A DNA stretch of 64,000 nt from Hydractinia symbiolongicarpus (Eukaryota; Cnidaria; Hydrozoa; Anthoathecata; Hydractiniidae): contig NC_079887.1 of assembly GCF_029227915.1 (NCBI RefSeq), forward strand, positions 15,497,650-15,561,649, read 5' to 3'. The notes below the pieces were generated by a model that had not been told where the DNA came from, ran no database searches, and was given only the letters and a program-made list of their open reading frames with translations. Numbering within the stretch: the stretch's first letter is position 1; each line of letters begins with the position of its first letter. Below, piece after piece: positions 39,688-51,820 of this stretch. The translations under genes and the position numbers were made by a program.

Positions 39688-39870
39688 TTACTCAATTATG
39701 GCCAGTTCTCTTGACTTGATCTTTGTATACACATCACAACCTTCCGATAAACATTGCACAAAAATATTTTCAAGCGGTTGATCAAAATTCTCAAAAGCCA
39801 GGGTTTCATCGCAAATCAGCAACACAGAAATAGATCTGTAAAGAGAGTTACCATCTCCATTGACACTGCA
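39688..39870 (-). pseudogene. OTU-like exon with Ser in place of the catalytic Cys
   Basis: After an acceptor-like TGCAG the minus strand reads SVNGDGNSLYRSISVLL. OTU cysteine proteases have a D-G-x-C-L-[YF] motif; here the fourth position is Ser. The exon starts at the same place relative to the motif as the one at 45916 (SVTDGECLYSSASL), so the two are likely homologous fragments. It ends at a stop after about 60 codons. Confidence 0.45.
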
Positions 39871-40283
39871 TAACAAAAAATACATCAGATAGAAAGGTAG
39901 TTACGAAATAAAAAACATTAGTAAGATTGGTAAGATTTTTTCTATCCATATTGTTATAGCTATATAACATATGTCAAGCAGTCTTGGTGGAGGGCACCAC
40001 TACGGTGACCTGGCTTGAAAATTGATGGATACGTTTTCCATCCTTAATACAGCTCTGTTTCTACTCATCATACTGGCTCAATTTTCTCTCAAAATCCAAC
40101 CACTAGCGTATCTTGCTAGATATAAAATATCAAATGAAGCACCACTTGAACACTTCAGAATTATTTTGAGTGTATTTTTCTTTTTATTTATTTATTTCTG
40201 TGGGGAGGTTTGAGTATAAAAAATAACACAAGACAAAGCAGTAGCTACAAACTCATTTTGTTGAAAAAATATAGCATCAGAAG

Positions 40284-40298
40284 CAGGGGCGTAGCCAG
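40284..40298 (+). mobile_element. hAT-type terminal repeat (CAGGGGCGTAGCCAG)
   Basis: The end sequence of many hAT elements, facing inward toward the transposase relic at 41110-43656 (minus strand), so it is a good candidate for its 3' terminus. The partner (CTGGCTACGCCCCTG) was not found to the right of the relic. Confidence 0.55.
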
Positions 40299-41109
40299 AA
40301 AAAAATTAACCTTAGTCGAAGCATTGACCCGCAGGGTCAACATCGCATCGAAGGTGCGATATTAAGCAACTGGGGGTTTGGGGGGCCTTGTGAGCCCCAC
40401 AACGGGTCCAGGGCCGAGCCCTGGAAGCCAACGCCTTGTTACGCCCTTTAAGCACTAAAACGCCATAAAACCGACTCTCTGAGATACACGATACACGTTA
40501 AGTATTCTGAACAATTGATCAAAACGGGGGAATAAATGACAACATAAAATACATTACAATATTTATTAGCAAGGTTGTAATCAAACCAATAAGACAGCAT
40601 AACACCATCATAATGTTTTTTATAGATTGAAAGTTATTAATGCAATAACTAAAATCTTCATTCTTCTTCCTTCATATTCAGCACCAAAATAATGTTTTTT
40701 GCAGATTGGAGGTTATTAAAAATATAGCCAAATCAAAATCTTCTTTCTTCATAACTATTAATAAAAATTTCAAAAATATAATAAAATGGAACCATGGACA
40801 AATTGAATCTAACATGAATGAATGAATAAAAACATGGCAAGGATCAGAGTTTCATACCCAAACCATGAATGAGTGAATCAATCAAAACAGTAAAATGGAA
40901 AAAGGGGTGTTTACTTAATATTAGGCTAGAAATGGGGTATTTACTTAATATTAGGCTAGAAGTGGGGGTAAGTTGCTTATTTATTTAAATTTTTTATATA
41001 TACATACCTTACTTATAATACATCTTAATAAAGATTGAGATGGAAGTTAATCGAAAAAGTTGAAAAAAGAAAATGATTAGACAAAATCTAACCTGCGTGG
41101 TCCCTTGGC

Positions 41110-43656
41110 GGAAAACCTATTAATTATATCTTCTTTATTTATTTGAACACCCAAATGAACATGGAGTAGAGCAAGACCATTAAACCTTTTTCTGTCATTG
41201 TTGATCTGCAATAGTTTTTTAGTCTCCTCATGGCAGAAAAGGATCTTTCACACTCGCATTAAGTCATGGGAATAGTGGCTAAAATTCTAAGGGCCACCTC
41301 TATGTTGCTAAAGACTCCATCTGCACGAGGGAAAGCTTTAAGAGTAGCTTCAATGGAGTTTGGAATGGATTCAGGATTTTCTTTTTCCATATTTTGCCAA
41401 AAGGTTACCCACACCTCTAGCTCATTTGAAATAGTTAAAGGGTTGGGAAAGTCGTTAAAATAGAAATTTACTTTAAAAAAAAATTTACGTTAAAATAGAA
41501 ATTTACTTATTTTCTGTTATGTTTACTTTTTGAGCTAATTCCTCTGCAAGTAAAAACCACTTTTCATGATAGGTGTCAATATTGTCTCTAATGCAAGAAA
41601 ACCTATCTTTTAAAGAATTAATTAACATTACAGTTTTAAACATGTCATTAGTCCTACTCTGTAATAGTTTTGTTACTTCCATTGTCATGTCAAATACCTG
41701 TCTAGTAATGACCATGGCAATAACAAAGTCAAATTTTTCCAATGCATTTCTATGACTGACTGCTTTGGATACAGTATCAGCATTAATTACCCTATTAGGG
41801 TTAAGGGCCATCTCATCAAAAGTAGCTAAAATGCCTTCAAATAAATCATTAAAAACACTCATGCCAATAATACGTTCCACCCACCTAGTGTTACAAACAT
41901 CAATAATATGGGCATAATTAGGATTGTTAGTAAAGTCAGCAACACTCTTTCGTAAAAGTTTCAATCTACTTTCAGAAAATTTGAAAAAATATGTTATCTG
42001 TTTGATTTGATCCATCATGTTGTGGACATAATGTACAGAGCACGAATTACAGACAACTAAATTTAGGCGATGAGAAGAACAGTGTGTGTATAAAGCTAAT
42101 CTGTTTTGCTTTAAAATATGAGCCTGACAACCATTAATTTTACCAGCTACATTCCCAGCACCATCATAACATTGACCTCAACAATTCTGTATGTCAAGAG
42201 AAAGTTTATTCAAGGTTTTTAAAATGACCTTTGAAAGAGACAAACCTGAGAGCCCTTCACTACAATGAACAAACCCTATGAATTCCTCTCGCAAGTTACA
42301 ATGTTGGTCTACAAAACGAAGTACTACTGACATTTGTTCCTTGGTAGATGTGCCGCAAGCTTCGTCACAAATTATTGAAAAAAATTTAGCTTGTTTAACT
42401 GCAGACATTATTTTGTCTGTTATATAATCACCACAACATGAAATAATTTCATTCTGTGTTTGTGGTGATAAGTAAGTTGCATTTTTTGAACAGGCTTTTA
42501 AATGATTACCTAAAGCTATATCACCCCCTCTTACTCTATAATTTAAAAGGTCAAGAAAATTGCCAACAGAATAAGGAGCATAGCCACCAACTTCAGTAAA
42601 ATCTTTTAAGTTGTCTCTGTGTCCTCTCAGGGAAATGCATAGGGGGCCACAAAGAATAACTGTATCAATAATAGCTGCTAAAAAAATTCTGTTGGCTTCT
42701 ACCTTTTTGGAATACATAGTAGATACCAGTTCATTAATTTTTTTGGTTGTACCTGACTGGTTAGTCCTTAAAGAAGTCAAAATAGAAGAGGTGTCCTTAT
42801 GAAGAGCACTTTTTTCATGTTTTTTATAGACCGAAACACTGTCATTCCAGTAGTTCTGCCCCTTTGAAATAAGATTAGTAGCTAATGCAGATTTTAAATT
42901 TATTTTTTGATGCAATAATGTGCAAGGCAGACAAAACGCAGCATCCATGTGATTAGAATATGCTAGCTACGGAAATTGAGCAAACCAAACATATCGAAAT
43001 TGCCTATTAAGTTTGTCCCTAGGAAAAGTGAATCCTTGATCAGGTTTTGTTACGTTATCAACATATGTGACTATATCATGATCACTAAGGTGTGGAGCTT
43101 GCTTGTAATAAGTGCCTAGATCATATTTTCCAATACCATCAATATAACCTGGGGGGAAAGAATTTAATAAAGGTTTTGCAGAAAAAACTTTTTCAGTTGT
43201 AATAGGTTTTAACTTAGCATTTCCTTTGACAAAAAAGTTTTTAAAGTTAAAGGTTGGCTTTTTTGAAATGGAAGAAGTCTCCTCATTAGTGCCAGAAGTA
43301 CCACATTGATTAACTAATGTTGTTTGGCCTAATGAAGAGGAAAAATTTGGTGATGAGACACATACGTTTTCAGTTCTTTTTATTTTGGTCTCTGTCTTCA
43401 TAAAGTATGGCAACCTAGCTTGAAAATATTGAGCAGGACGCTTTAACGTAGCTTTACTCAATTTAATGGAAACTAAAGGGACAAAATGATTGGGTTTAAA
43501 TTGCTCAGAATGTTTGCCATTATTGCAAAATAAAATTGAAACAGGCTGTAAATTTTTATTTGAAGGCAGACGAGGAAAAATATTCTGATCAGGATATAAA
43601 GTTGAAATATTTCTTTTTAATACACTGGTAAGGCACAGCTGTTTCGAAGCGGACAA
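41110..43656 (-). pseudogene. hAT transposase with TTF-type zinc finger (relic 1)
   Basis: One long transposase on the minus strand, cut into three readable pieces. 43656-42970 holds the N-terminal region ending RYVWFAQFP. A TAG (42967-42969) stands where Trp is usual. Then come the TTF-type finger part MDAAFCLPC, the FSIICDEA catalytic-domain start and EQMSVVLRFVD. A TGA (42178-42180) stands where Arg is usual, just before GQCYDGAGN. The frame then runs through THCSSHRLNLVV and NTRWVERI to 41503, and after a short duplicated spacer into the dimerisation domain: a TAA at 41259-41261, then CECERSFSAMRRL, then a frameshift near 41180. The stops lie in frame, so decay is by point mutation. The family is that of ZMYM1-like domesticated hATs, but this copy cannot be active. 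Confidence 0.88.
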
Positions 43657-43964
43657 AAATGTTACGAAAAAATAATTCGAATTACCCTCTCAGTTAAAAC
43701 AAGATATCTCAAGAACGAAATAAAATTTTTATATTCTGTAAAAAGAATAATAATCTCAGATAAATTGTCCATATTATTAAAAGAAAAAAATTTTTGGACA
43801 CCTGTCCGAAATTGGTATATTTAGGCCAAAATGTCTAAAAATGACTTAAAAATTATCATTTAGATGAATGTCTTCCACAATATCTCTAGAATAAAGTTAA
43901 GGAAACATGTTTTTTATGGTCCACAGGTTAGGTTAAATATCTGGAATAAAAATTAATTAATTTT

Positions 43965-44350
43965 ATTACTGTCCGAAATTGTCCAAAGGGTTATTTTTGG
44001 GCCAAATGTGAGACCTATGTGAAAAACGGCATTAAACCTCAATGTATGCTTAAAGTTTGTTTATTAACTGAATAAAAAACATTACTTTGGATTCTAAGGC
44101 CATTAAAGATGATGTAGATGACATATTAGTCTGTCCGAAATTGTCCAAAGGGTTATTTTTGGGCCAAATGTGAGAAATTATGTGAAAAACGGCCTTTAGA
44201 GCCTGAATGTATGCTTAAAATTTGTTTATTAACTGAATAAAAAACATTACTTTGGATTCTGAGGCCATTAAAGATGATGTAGATGTAATATTTATCTGTC
44301 CAAAATTGTCCAAAGGGTCACTTTTGGTCCTAAGGGTTTTCGGGCCAAAT
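43965..44350. repeat. Tandem repeat of about 163 bp, 2.3 copies
   Basis: CTGTCCGAAATTGTCC starts near 43969 and 44131, with a CTGTCCAAAATTGTCC variant at 44296. Each is followed by AAAGGGT, a TTTTGGGCC-type block and GTGAGA. The spacing is 162 and 165 bases. No coding sense. Confidence 0.85.
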
Positions 44351-45510
44351 ATGTGACATCATACATTTAATAAAACGTCATTCAGAGTCGACAGTTTAAA
44401 CATTCTAGTTTATCATGTTAGTAGAAAATATCTCAAGTTGTGCATAAATAGTTTATTTATTATATACATTAAATATATACAAAGCAATCATTTTGTGTTT
44501 CTTTATAAATTGTATAAAATAGCACCCAATCTTGTGATAAAGCCAAGATAAGCTAGCTAGCTAGCCATAAACATCTTTGATTTCATCAATTTTATCTTGA
44601 AAGAGCCCACCAAAGTCTTAACTAAATATAAAAAAGAAGTATTAAGTGATTTAGCTACAAAACACGATGCAAAATGCAAAACTGTAGGACCAAAAAATAG
44701 CTACTCTTTACAGAAAAATACAAAACAGAAGAAAAAAGATTAAAAAAGATAACAATTAGCCACGTTTAAAGTTTTACAAGCTATAAAACAATTTCTTAAA
44801 ACCAAGGGTGATATTATAGCAAAAAATAATATTAAAATCCCTACAAAATAAAGTAGTTTACTGTTTTTCCCTTACCTCGTGCTCTGCCAAACTTTAGCTA
44901 GCTTCAAAATTGCTGAGACACTGTTGTCTCGCTTATTCCAACATTTTTAAAAAATCCCGGTTTCGGATTAGAATTCCCGGGTCGAGCAATCAAGTCAAAA
45001 GTAAACACCGGGTTGCCGTAATTTTGCTGGGAAAAACCATACCTACTAAAACATTAAACGCCATCACTGTGACTTGCTTAGAAGTTTAGATAATTATTTA
45101 ATTAAACAGAAAAGGGATCACACTACATCAAATTGCTGTGCACCACTTTGGCAACTTTTTCTCCTCTTTTTTAGCGCCTAAAGAAGACTTTAACTTAAAA
45201 TTTAAGTAGTTTATAGTTTGCGAGACGAACGGTGCACGGTACCGGCCAATAGAACCATGTTTCCAGGCCCCCCATACCAATTTTCAAGTCCGTAGCTAGT
45301 AGCGCGGTGTTGGCACAAGGTTGGAAAGATGGTATACTTTCGCCAAAAATAATGTTTTTTTTAGTTTTGTGTGTTTTGTTCGACGAAATAACTCGAAATT
45401 TATAACACACATGTATAACATATTTATATATTTAAAAAGGGGAAAAGTAGAACGTTTTAATACTTTTTAATTCAGTAAAATTAAAACAACACAAAAAAAG
45501 TTTCAATAAC
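44351..45510. other. Intergenic, no gene seen
   Basis: AT-rich, with a TAGC run near 44553. The 71-codon frame at 45195-45410 shows no recognisable features. Confidence 0.4.
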
Positions 45511-46707
45511 TTAAAAAATGATAAAAACACAAAATTTCCAAAAAAATTGTGGAAGCCATCTTAATTTTGTCCGCGATTTGACCGTAGCGAAACAGCCGTG
45601 AAGGGCAAGTATATAGATAAAAGATGACCATATGTTTTTACTGCACATAAGAATAGCTTCCTTCTGTACAAGATCTGCTGCCGAAAGACCTGTGTCTACA
45701 GAGGAATGGCTAACTGAAAACTTTAATGTACTTTCTACACAGGAAAACAAATCTGAAGATTGACATAAAGATACAAAAATTGGATGGTTTGAGTAGAATA
45801 GAGAATTTTCGAAAAGCTCCATGCAAGTTAAAGCTCTAAGCTCATCTATTAAATCATTCGTACCTGAAACAGCCAGAGAAGCACTGCTGTATAAACATTC
45901 ACCGTCTGTCACTGACCTGAAGTTAAAATAAAGCTCTCATAAACCACAACATACAAAATAAGTTTACTTTACAATTACACCATTATTGTTAAGTGATTCC
46001 GTGTGTCGAATGACACGAACTTAATCACTGCATTGTTTAAACAATGTATTGTCAAAGGATTATAGCAATTATAAAGCAATTATTATAGCAATTATAAAGC
46101 AAATATTTAGCAATTATTTAGTGGCGCCGTAGATTAGTGGTTATAGCTCTCGTACTCTGTGCGGGAGACCGGGGTTCGATTCCTCTTGACGGCGAATCAA
46201 CATGGGCGAGTGAATGTTACCATAGCCCCGGGTTAACCCAAGCCATGTGAGGGAAATTGGGAAGATGGCACACTGTGTGGGCCGTTGGATGTTGCCGGGA
46301 GTTGTCTAGTAGAGCGCGGGCCCTAATTGGGTCTGCGTCGCTCAAAATGAGCATTAAATGCTCTAGGACTCTCCATCTAAGCCATGGCCCCTCCTGGAAA
46401 TAATAGACAGGGTATATCCCTCGATATTTGTGAGGCTAGCCATGTAAAATATGCCCATCTATCTATCTATAAACTAACCTGAGAGCCTGAATAGAATTAT
46501 CCTTACAGCTGATGGCTAGCAGATGATCCTTTGGGATGAAACTTTCAGCTTCTTCGTTTCGTTTCACAGCGCCTTCATCTAATAAAACTGAGAAATCGGG
46601 ATCTCTCAGTTTATTATCCAGCGTAGTTCTCAAAGAACTTGAAACTTTTTGAAGGTCGTTCAAATTTCCTGAAGCTAAATCACGTTTGATAACACCATCA
46701 TGATTTC
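45511..46707 (-). pseudogene. OTU-domain-like protein, two exons, probably transposon-derived
   Basis: Two minus-strand blocks join across a good GT-AG intron: 46707-46479 (about 75 codons, ending SIQALR) and 45916-45511 (opening SVTDGECLYSSASL). The phases fit, splitting an Arg codon. The D-G-E-C-L-Y motif holds the Asp and nucleophile Cys of OTU deubiquitinase-type proteases. After it come ELRALTCMELFENS and WSSFIYILALH, usual for the OTU copies carried by invertebrate repeats. The catalytic His region is not found, there is no ATG in the first block, and the frame ends in low-quality sequence. It may be a decayed element or a partial gene. A SINE sits in the intron, and a related exon lies at 39688. 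Confidence 0.5.
46133..46470 (+). mobile_element. tRNA-derived SINE, about 340 bp
   Basis: The first 70 bases are tRNA-like: CGCCGT and ACGGCG can pair as an acceptor stem, an A-box-like TAGATTAGTGG is at 46140-46150, and a perfect B-box GGTTCGATTCC lies at 46173-46183. A body of about 260 bases, richer in GC than its surroundings, follows, then a tail of ATCT repeats. This head-body-short-tandem-tail layout is that of a Pol III SINE. It sits in the intron of the OTU-like coding relic. Confidence 0.8.
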
Positions 46708-49680
46708 TTCACCTTCGCAACTTCGCACTGACCTTGATTTCATTTTTAATTTTTTCGCGTATTCTCATATAGCCTTATAAGGAGCGAATTTTTAACCTAT
46801 CTGCGAAAGTTATTAGCCAATAGGATGCGTCCAAAATGACCATAAATGGAAGACACATGACTTTACATGGGCATAAATTTCGCATGTAATCCTGCGAAAC
46901 AAAGTAGAGATTCAACACCTCAGCCTGCAAAACAAAGTGGATACTGCTAAATCCTGCAAAAACGACGTGCGAAGGCGCGAAGCTTGTGTGCGCCGCCCGG
47001 GAAAAGATTTGTGCCGATGCATAATCGGTGCGCCCATCCATGTGTTGGCGGGGGCGGTGAAAAAAACGACGTGTTGGGATGAAAAAAGTAGGTCAGTCGA
47101 TCGCAGAGCCTGACTGACGCTGGCTACGCCAGCTACTATAGTGAATAATAAATAAGTATCTCATTCACTATATATAGATATTTTTGCAGAGAAACCTAGC
47201 TAGCTAGCTACTTTAAAATAATCTTCTCAAGCCAAAAAAAATCTGATATTTTAGCTTAGAGAATAACTATACATACTACTACACACTGGGTACTTGAAAT
47301 TCATAAGAAATAGTAAAAAAGACATCCAGAAACCTAAAAGTTCACACTACCTCTACCGTCCATCATTGGTTGATTGGTTATAAACACGAACAAAGTGGAC
47401 TGTTTGCATTCATCTTGTTACGGTTGAGAAATTCTGTCTACCTTGCCTTTTTTTGCTTATTTGCTTATACGCGATGGCAAAGTAGTTTTTCATCTCCGCA
47501 TTCTCTCCATGCAAAAAAGCAAATATATCAACTTTGACACGCTTTCTTGCTTATTCTTTAGTAAGCGAGAAAGCAAAGTTGCTTTTCGTTTCGCTTGCTC
47601 AGAGGAGTATCTATCTACTTTGTTTGGAAAAGTGAATAAGCGCAATAAGCAAAAACACAACTTCCTTACCAGACTTCCTAAAAATTACAAGGAAAACTAT
47701 AAGCACGAGACGCGTGCGGGCTTTTTCTCTACGTTTTTGAAAGTAAGCGCGCGCTTATCTTGCTTATACCTCCATCCGACCATGCTTAACTAATGTCAAC
47801 CCTAAAACAAAGGACTTTATTTTAATTATAATAATATAACAATTTCACGAAGCTTATTTAAGCAACAACAAATAAGCTCATTAAGCAAACGTCTTTTCTT
47901 ATCAAAAGTAATTCGGCAAAAAGTTTTTGTGTGGAAAAAATATAGTTGCTAAGAATTATCAAAATTTTGTGCAAGTTACAAATATTTTTACCAACTAAAT
48001 TTATACCGACATTTTCAAGCTGATTCTTTCACTGATAAGGCATATAAACAAATGCAGTGTAGAACGCGCTGTTAAATTTAGAGTACGTCTTAGAGTACTA
48101 TGAATGAATAAATGAATGAATAATGAATAAATGAAAAAATGAATAAATGAATAAATGAGTTATTTAAGAAAAGTAATTAAATTGGGTAATTGAATAATTA
48201 AAAAAACAAACACAAAATGTTCTTTTTATTCCCTTAAGCATTGAAACAACAGCGTGACAATGGAATGCTAGAGGTACGCATCATATACTACAAACAATTT
48301 GGAACCATTATATAAAGGCACCAGTGCATGTAATTTAAAAAAAATTAATAAAGCATACCAATCCTTCTATTTCAGTGGATCTAATATGTTTTTAAGACGT
48401 AGAATCAAACAAACATCGTGCGGAAAAAGATTGGGAGACGCGACAATAAAGAAAGCAGACATTGAAGTTGTGATAGATTTATTTTATGTTTTAGTGTGAT
48501 ATTTACGATTCGCTAATACTGATTATATTAAATAAGCGATTTTCGAAGTTGGTACGTAAATAAAAATAAGTCAGAACAATACTTTAACGGATATTAAATG
48601 AGATTTTAAGTTCGCATGTTCCCTTGGAATATCAAACTTTTGAGGTAAGCCTTTTATTTAGTCAAAAAATACAGTCTTAACCGTTATTTTCAACAATATT
48701 ACTTTGTTTATTGTGTTTTTGGACTATAAATGCTGTGTACAGGCAAGGGAGATCATCTCTCTGTCTGAACACTTAGAGTGCAGATTTAAGTATCTATGAA
48801 ACTCTCGCCCTGCCTTCGGTTTAACCTATACTGACTTCGAACAGGTAATAGGCACTTTTGAAAATATAATTATTTCGTCTTAATTTTATTTTTTGTGGTG
48901 TTTTGTTTTTTTGGAGTATTATTTTTTCCGTACTCTGGTATTGTTTATGTTCAAGCTTTTTTCATAACGTAAATATCTTTATGGTTCTTTTTCATTTTTA
49001 CTTCCTTTATACTCTCAATTTTACTTCAAGAAAGTATAATGAGGAACGAATGGCTCAGGGCTGATCTGCAGCAGGTAAAAGTTCCAGCACTGAAAGTGTC
49101 CCATTACAGACTTACCTTATTTTCTTGTTATTACAGACTAACCTTATTTCCTTATTATTACAGACTTAACTTATTTCCTTATTATTTTTACAACATAGAT
49201 ATATTTTATTTACAAGTATAGATTGTAGCAAGTCTCTCAGTGTTAGGAGAAGTTTAATTTTTCTGAATGAATTCAACATGTAGATAAACAAATAAATAAT
49301 AAAAACAAAAAATAAAAATAAATTTAAGTAGTCTGTGACGTTTTTTTATTCTTGAACTTTGGTTGCAGCTCTTTCCCAATCTGGAAATGTTTTCATTTTC
49401 TTGTCATATACTAGATATACTACTATACTAGATAGATGTTTCTTTAATTTAATTAGTGGTGCTTTGGAATAAGCCTTGCTTTAGACCAATTTAATTCTTA
49501 AAATAACAAAAATATAATAATTTTAAAAATGTGTTCCTGATGATAGATGTATATGAAATATAAGTGAATCTGAATTTTTTTAAATAAGAAAACATAACAT
49601 ACTTAGTCAGATAATTTATCGTAATCTAGGAACTGGTGCTACATCGATAAGATTTGTATAACCAACTCTGTGGATTGCAA
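46708..49680. other. Intergenic, no gene called
   Basis: 46708-47060 is CG-richer, with CTTCGC/GCGAAG motifs near both ends (46710, 46975) and may be a small TIR element. 47430-47790 has a 116-codon frame rich in Lys, Phe and Ser over GCTTATTTGCTTATA motifs, with no family signal. 48101-48162 is a GAATAAAT simple repeat. A short cluster near 49105-49180 repeats CTTATTTCCTTATTATTACAGACT. Confidence 0.4.
48101..48162. repeat. GAATAAAT/GAAT simple repeat
   Basis: About 60 bases of interleaved GAAT and AAAT units; an ordinary microsatellite. Confidence 0.85.
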
Positions 49681-50255
49681 TCTATATAATAATACGCTAA
49701 TTCCGTGTGTCTGTCTGTCACTTTTGCAAAGTGGATAAAATTTCTTTGATAAAATCTATAAAACATCGCCTATAAATTTGTTCTGTAAATTACCAAACTT
49801 TGACGTTAAAGCAATATTGACGTCAAAGGAAAGTATATTAAGATTAGTGAAGCCATTGCATTGCACTTTTAAATTTAAGGCTTAATAACTTGGAAATGGG
49901 TGGAAATAACTGACGTCATATCCTGTGTGGGTAACTAGGGACTACCTGGGACCAATTTGGGTAGGTTTCCTAGGTCAGAGAATCCGTTTCGGAATGGACA
50001 GGTTAATGACGTCATCAAAAAACCTTTAAACCCTAATATCTCTGCACCTGTTTGTCAAAATTACACGATCCTATACATTTTCTTGATCAGCGTTTCAAGA
50101 TCTATACGATAATGAAGGCAACAGGCATACAAATTTCTGAAAAAATTTTTTTGGTGTTCTGACAGGTCTCTGCTGACGTCAGCAAAATTTAAATGACGGT
50201 TGTTTTTCTCTGTTATCCTGCCTAAGTGGATTTTTCCACGGGCCTTATTGACTAG
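49681..50255 (+). mobile_element. Helitron-type non-autonomous element, 575 bp
   Basis: Starts TCTATATAATAATACGC after an A, and ends with a GTGGATTTTTCCAC hairpin region, GGGCCTTATTGA and CTAG before a T. These are the 5'-TC, the subterminal hairpin and the 3'-CTRR of Helitrons, with A/T insertion. No Rep or helicase reading frame. It is repeated with variations in the next 745 bases. Confidence 0.8.
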
Positions 50256-51000
50256 TCTCTATAATAATACGCCAGTTCCGTGTGTCTGTCTGTCACTTTT
50301 GCAAAGTGGATTACATTCGTCAAAATTTTCTTTAACAAATTCTATAAAACATCGCCTATAAAATTGTTCTTTAATTTACCAAACTTTACCGATAAAATAG
50401 TATTGACGTCAAAGGAAAGTTAATTAAGATTAGTGAAGCCATTACAATGCACTTAAAACTTTGAGGCCAAATAACTTGGAAACGAGGTGGTGACGTCAAT
50501 GTTTTTTCACCGCGTGGGTAACTAGGGACAACCTGGGACCAATTTGGGTAAGTTTTCCAAACCTGGGTCCCCAAATCCATTTCGGAATGGACGGTTTGAT
50601 GACGTCATCAAAAAACCTTTAAACCTTGATATCTCTGCAACCGTTTGTCAAAGATACATGATCATATACATTTTCTTGATCAGCGTTTCAAGATCTATAC
50701 GATAAAGGCAATGGGTTTATGAATTTCAAAAGAAAAATTTTTGTTACTTTTATTAGGTACTTTGCTGACGTCAGCAAAAATTTTAAACCTTTATTCTTCT
50801 TAACCGTTCGTCAATAGCACATGATAATATAAATTTTTGTCATTAGCGTTTCAATCTCTGCACATAACAGAAAACGGATAAACTTAATTTTACCAATTTT
50901 TTTTGTATATGCACTGCTGACGTCAGCAAATATCCAAAACAACCTATTTTCCCATTGTCCTTCAGCCTAAGTGGATTTCTCCACGGGACTTATCGACTAG
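50256..51000 (+). mobile_element. Second Helitron-type element, 745 bp, head to tail
   Basis: Begins TCTATAATAATACGCC (50258) directly after the CTAG of the first, and ends GTGGATTTCTCCACGGGAC...CTAG before a T. The interior follows the first copy (CGTGTGTCTGTCTGTCACTT, ACATCGCCTATAAA, ATATCTCTGCAMC), with two further GCTGACGTCAGCAAA segments toward the 3' end. Confidence 0.78.
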
Positions 51001-51080
51001 TGTATTTAATATTACTTAAGCTGCTACAACGATAATACTTGCCCGTCATGATCAGAGATGCAGAATGGTGAACCATTGTC

Positions 51081-51820
51081 AGGCTGGTTCACAGTCATTC
51101 CCTGTGGTCGCTCGAATAGGGAGATTTTTAAAAAGTCTATTCTCTGCAAACGGAAGAATGCTGTTCACAATTAGCGCCTTGAATTTAAAATCTTTCAACT
51201 AAAACAAATATGGAGCTAACAGCAAGGCAAATTATTTTATTGCTTTTGTTGCGAAGGCGGGTGAAATGTAAAAACACTCGCGTAGTTAAAAGAAGATTCT
51301 GGGTTCGTTAAACCTACAAGGAGAGAAATATAAAAGGACAATATCATCTCCTGGTTCAGGATCTTAAACTATTTGATAGAGAGCTAATTTTTCGCCATTT
51401 TAGGATGACGCCCTCCAAATTGGAGGAGTTACTTGGATTCATTCTTATCTTCATGGGATCCATTAGTAATTCCAACCACTGTTTCCTGATGTAGTGTATC
51501 CTTAAAAGCTAAAGGTTGTTGCTGTAACAAAGTCATTAGTTCTTTGTAATTAATTGTTTACTGCTCCTCCATTTTTGTCCACGTGTGTTTTTATTTTTAG
51601 CTGCAATTTTGATTTTAATTTTTGCAAGTCAACAAAAAATACGGCATCTGATTGGTCGATAATACTCATTCGCCGTGGTAGTTGAACAAGATTTAACTGC
51701 TGCGACGAATGCTGGCGAATGAGCGAAAATTCCGTAGTATATTAAAAATAGATTTTGCGCATGTGCAGATGCATGGTCGCTTATTCGTGTGACTACAGCG
51801 AATGAAGTGTGAACCAGCCT
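51081..51820. mobile_element. TIR element, about 740 bp
   Basis: Left end AGGCTGGTTCACAGTCATTC and right end (inverse) AGGCTGGTTCACACTTCATT. Related GCTGTAGTCAC / CTGTGGTCGC motifs follow inside both ends. No transposase frame. The flanks show no clear target duplication, so the family is left open. Confidence 0.7.

Noticed and set aside
41503-42948. Two separate proteins of 171 and 256 residues
   Set aside because: They are pieces of one hAT transposase frame separated by a single in-frame TGA.
46133-46204. Functional tRNA gene
   Set aside because: The cloverleaf is imperfect (no U at position 33) and the sequence continues into a SINE body and tail.
46708-47060. Possible TIR element with CTTCGC/GCGAAG ends and an 88-codon frame
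   Set aside because: The inverted match is short and irregular and no target duplication is visible; not firm enough to call.
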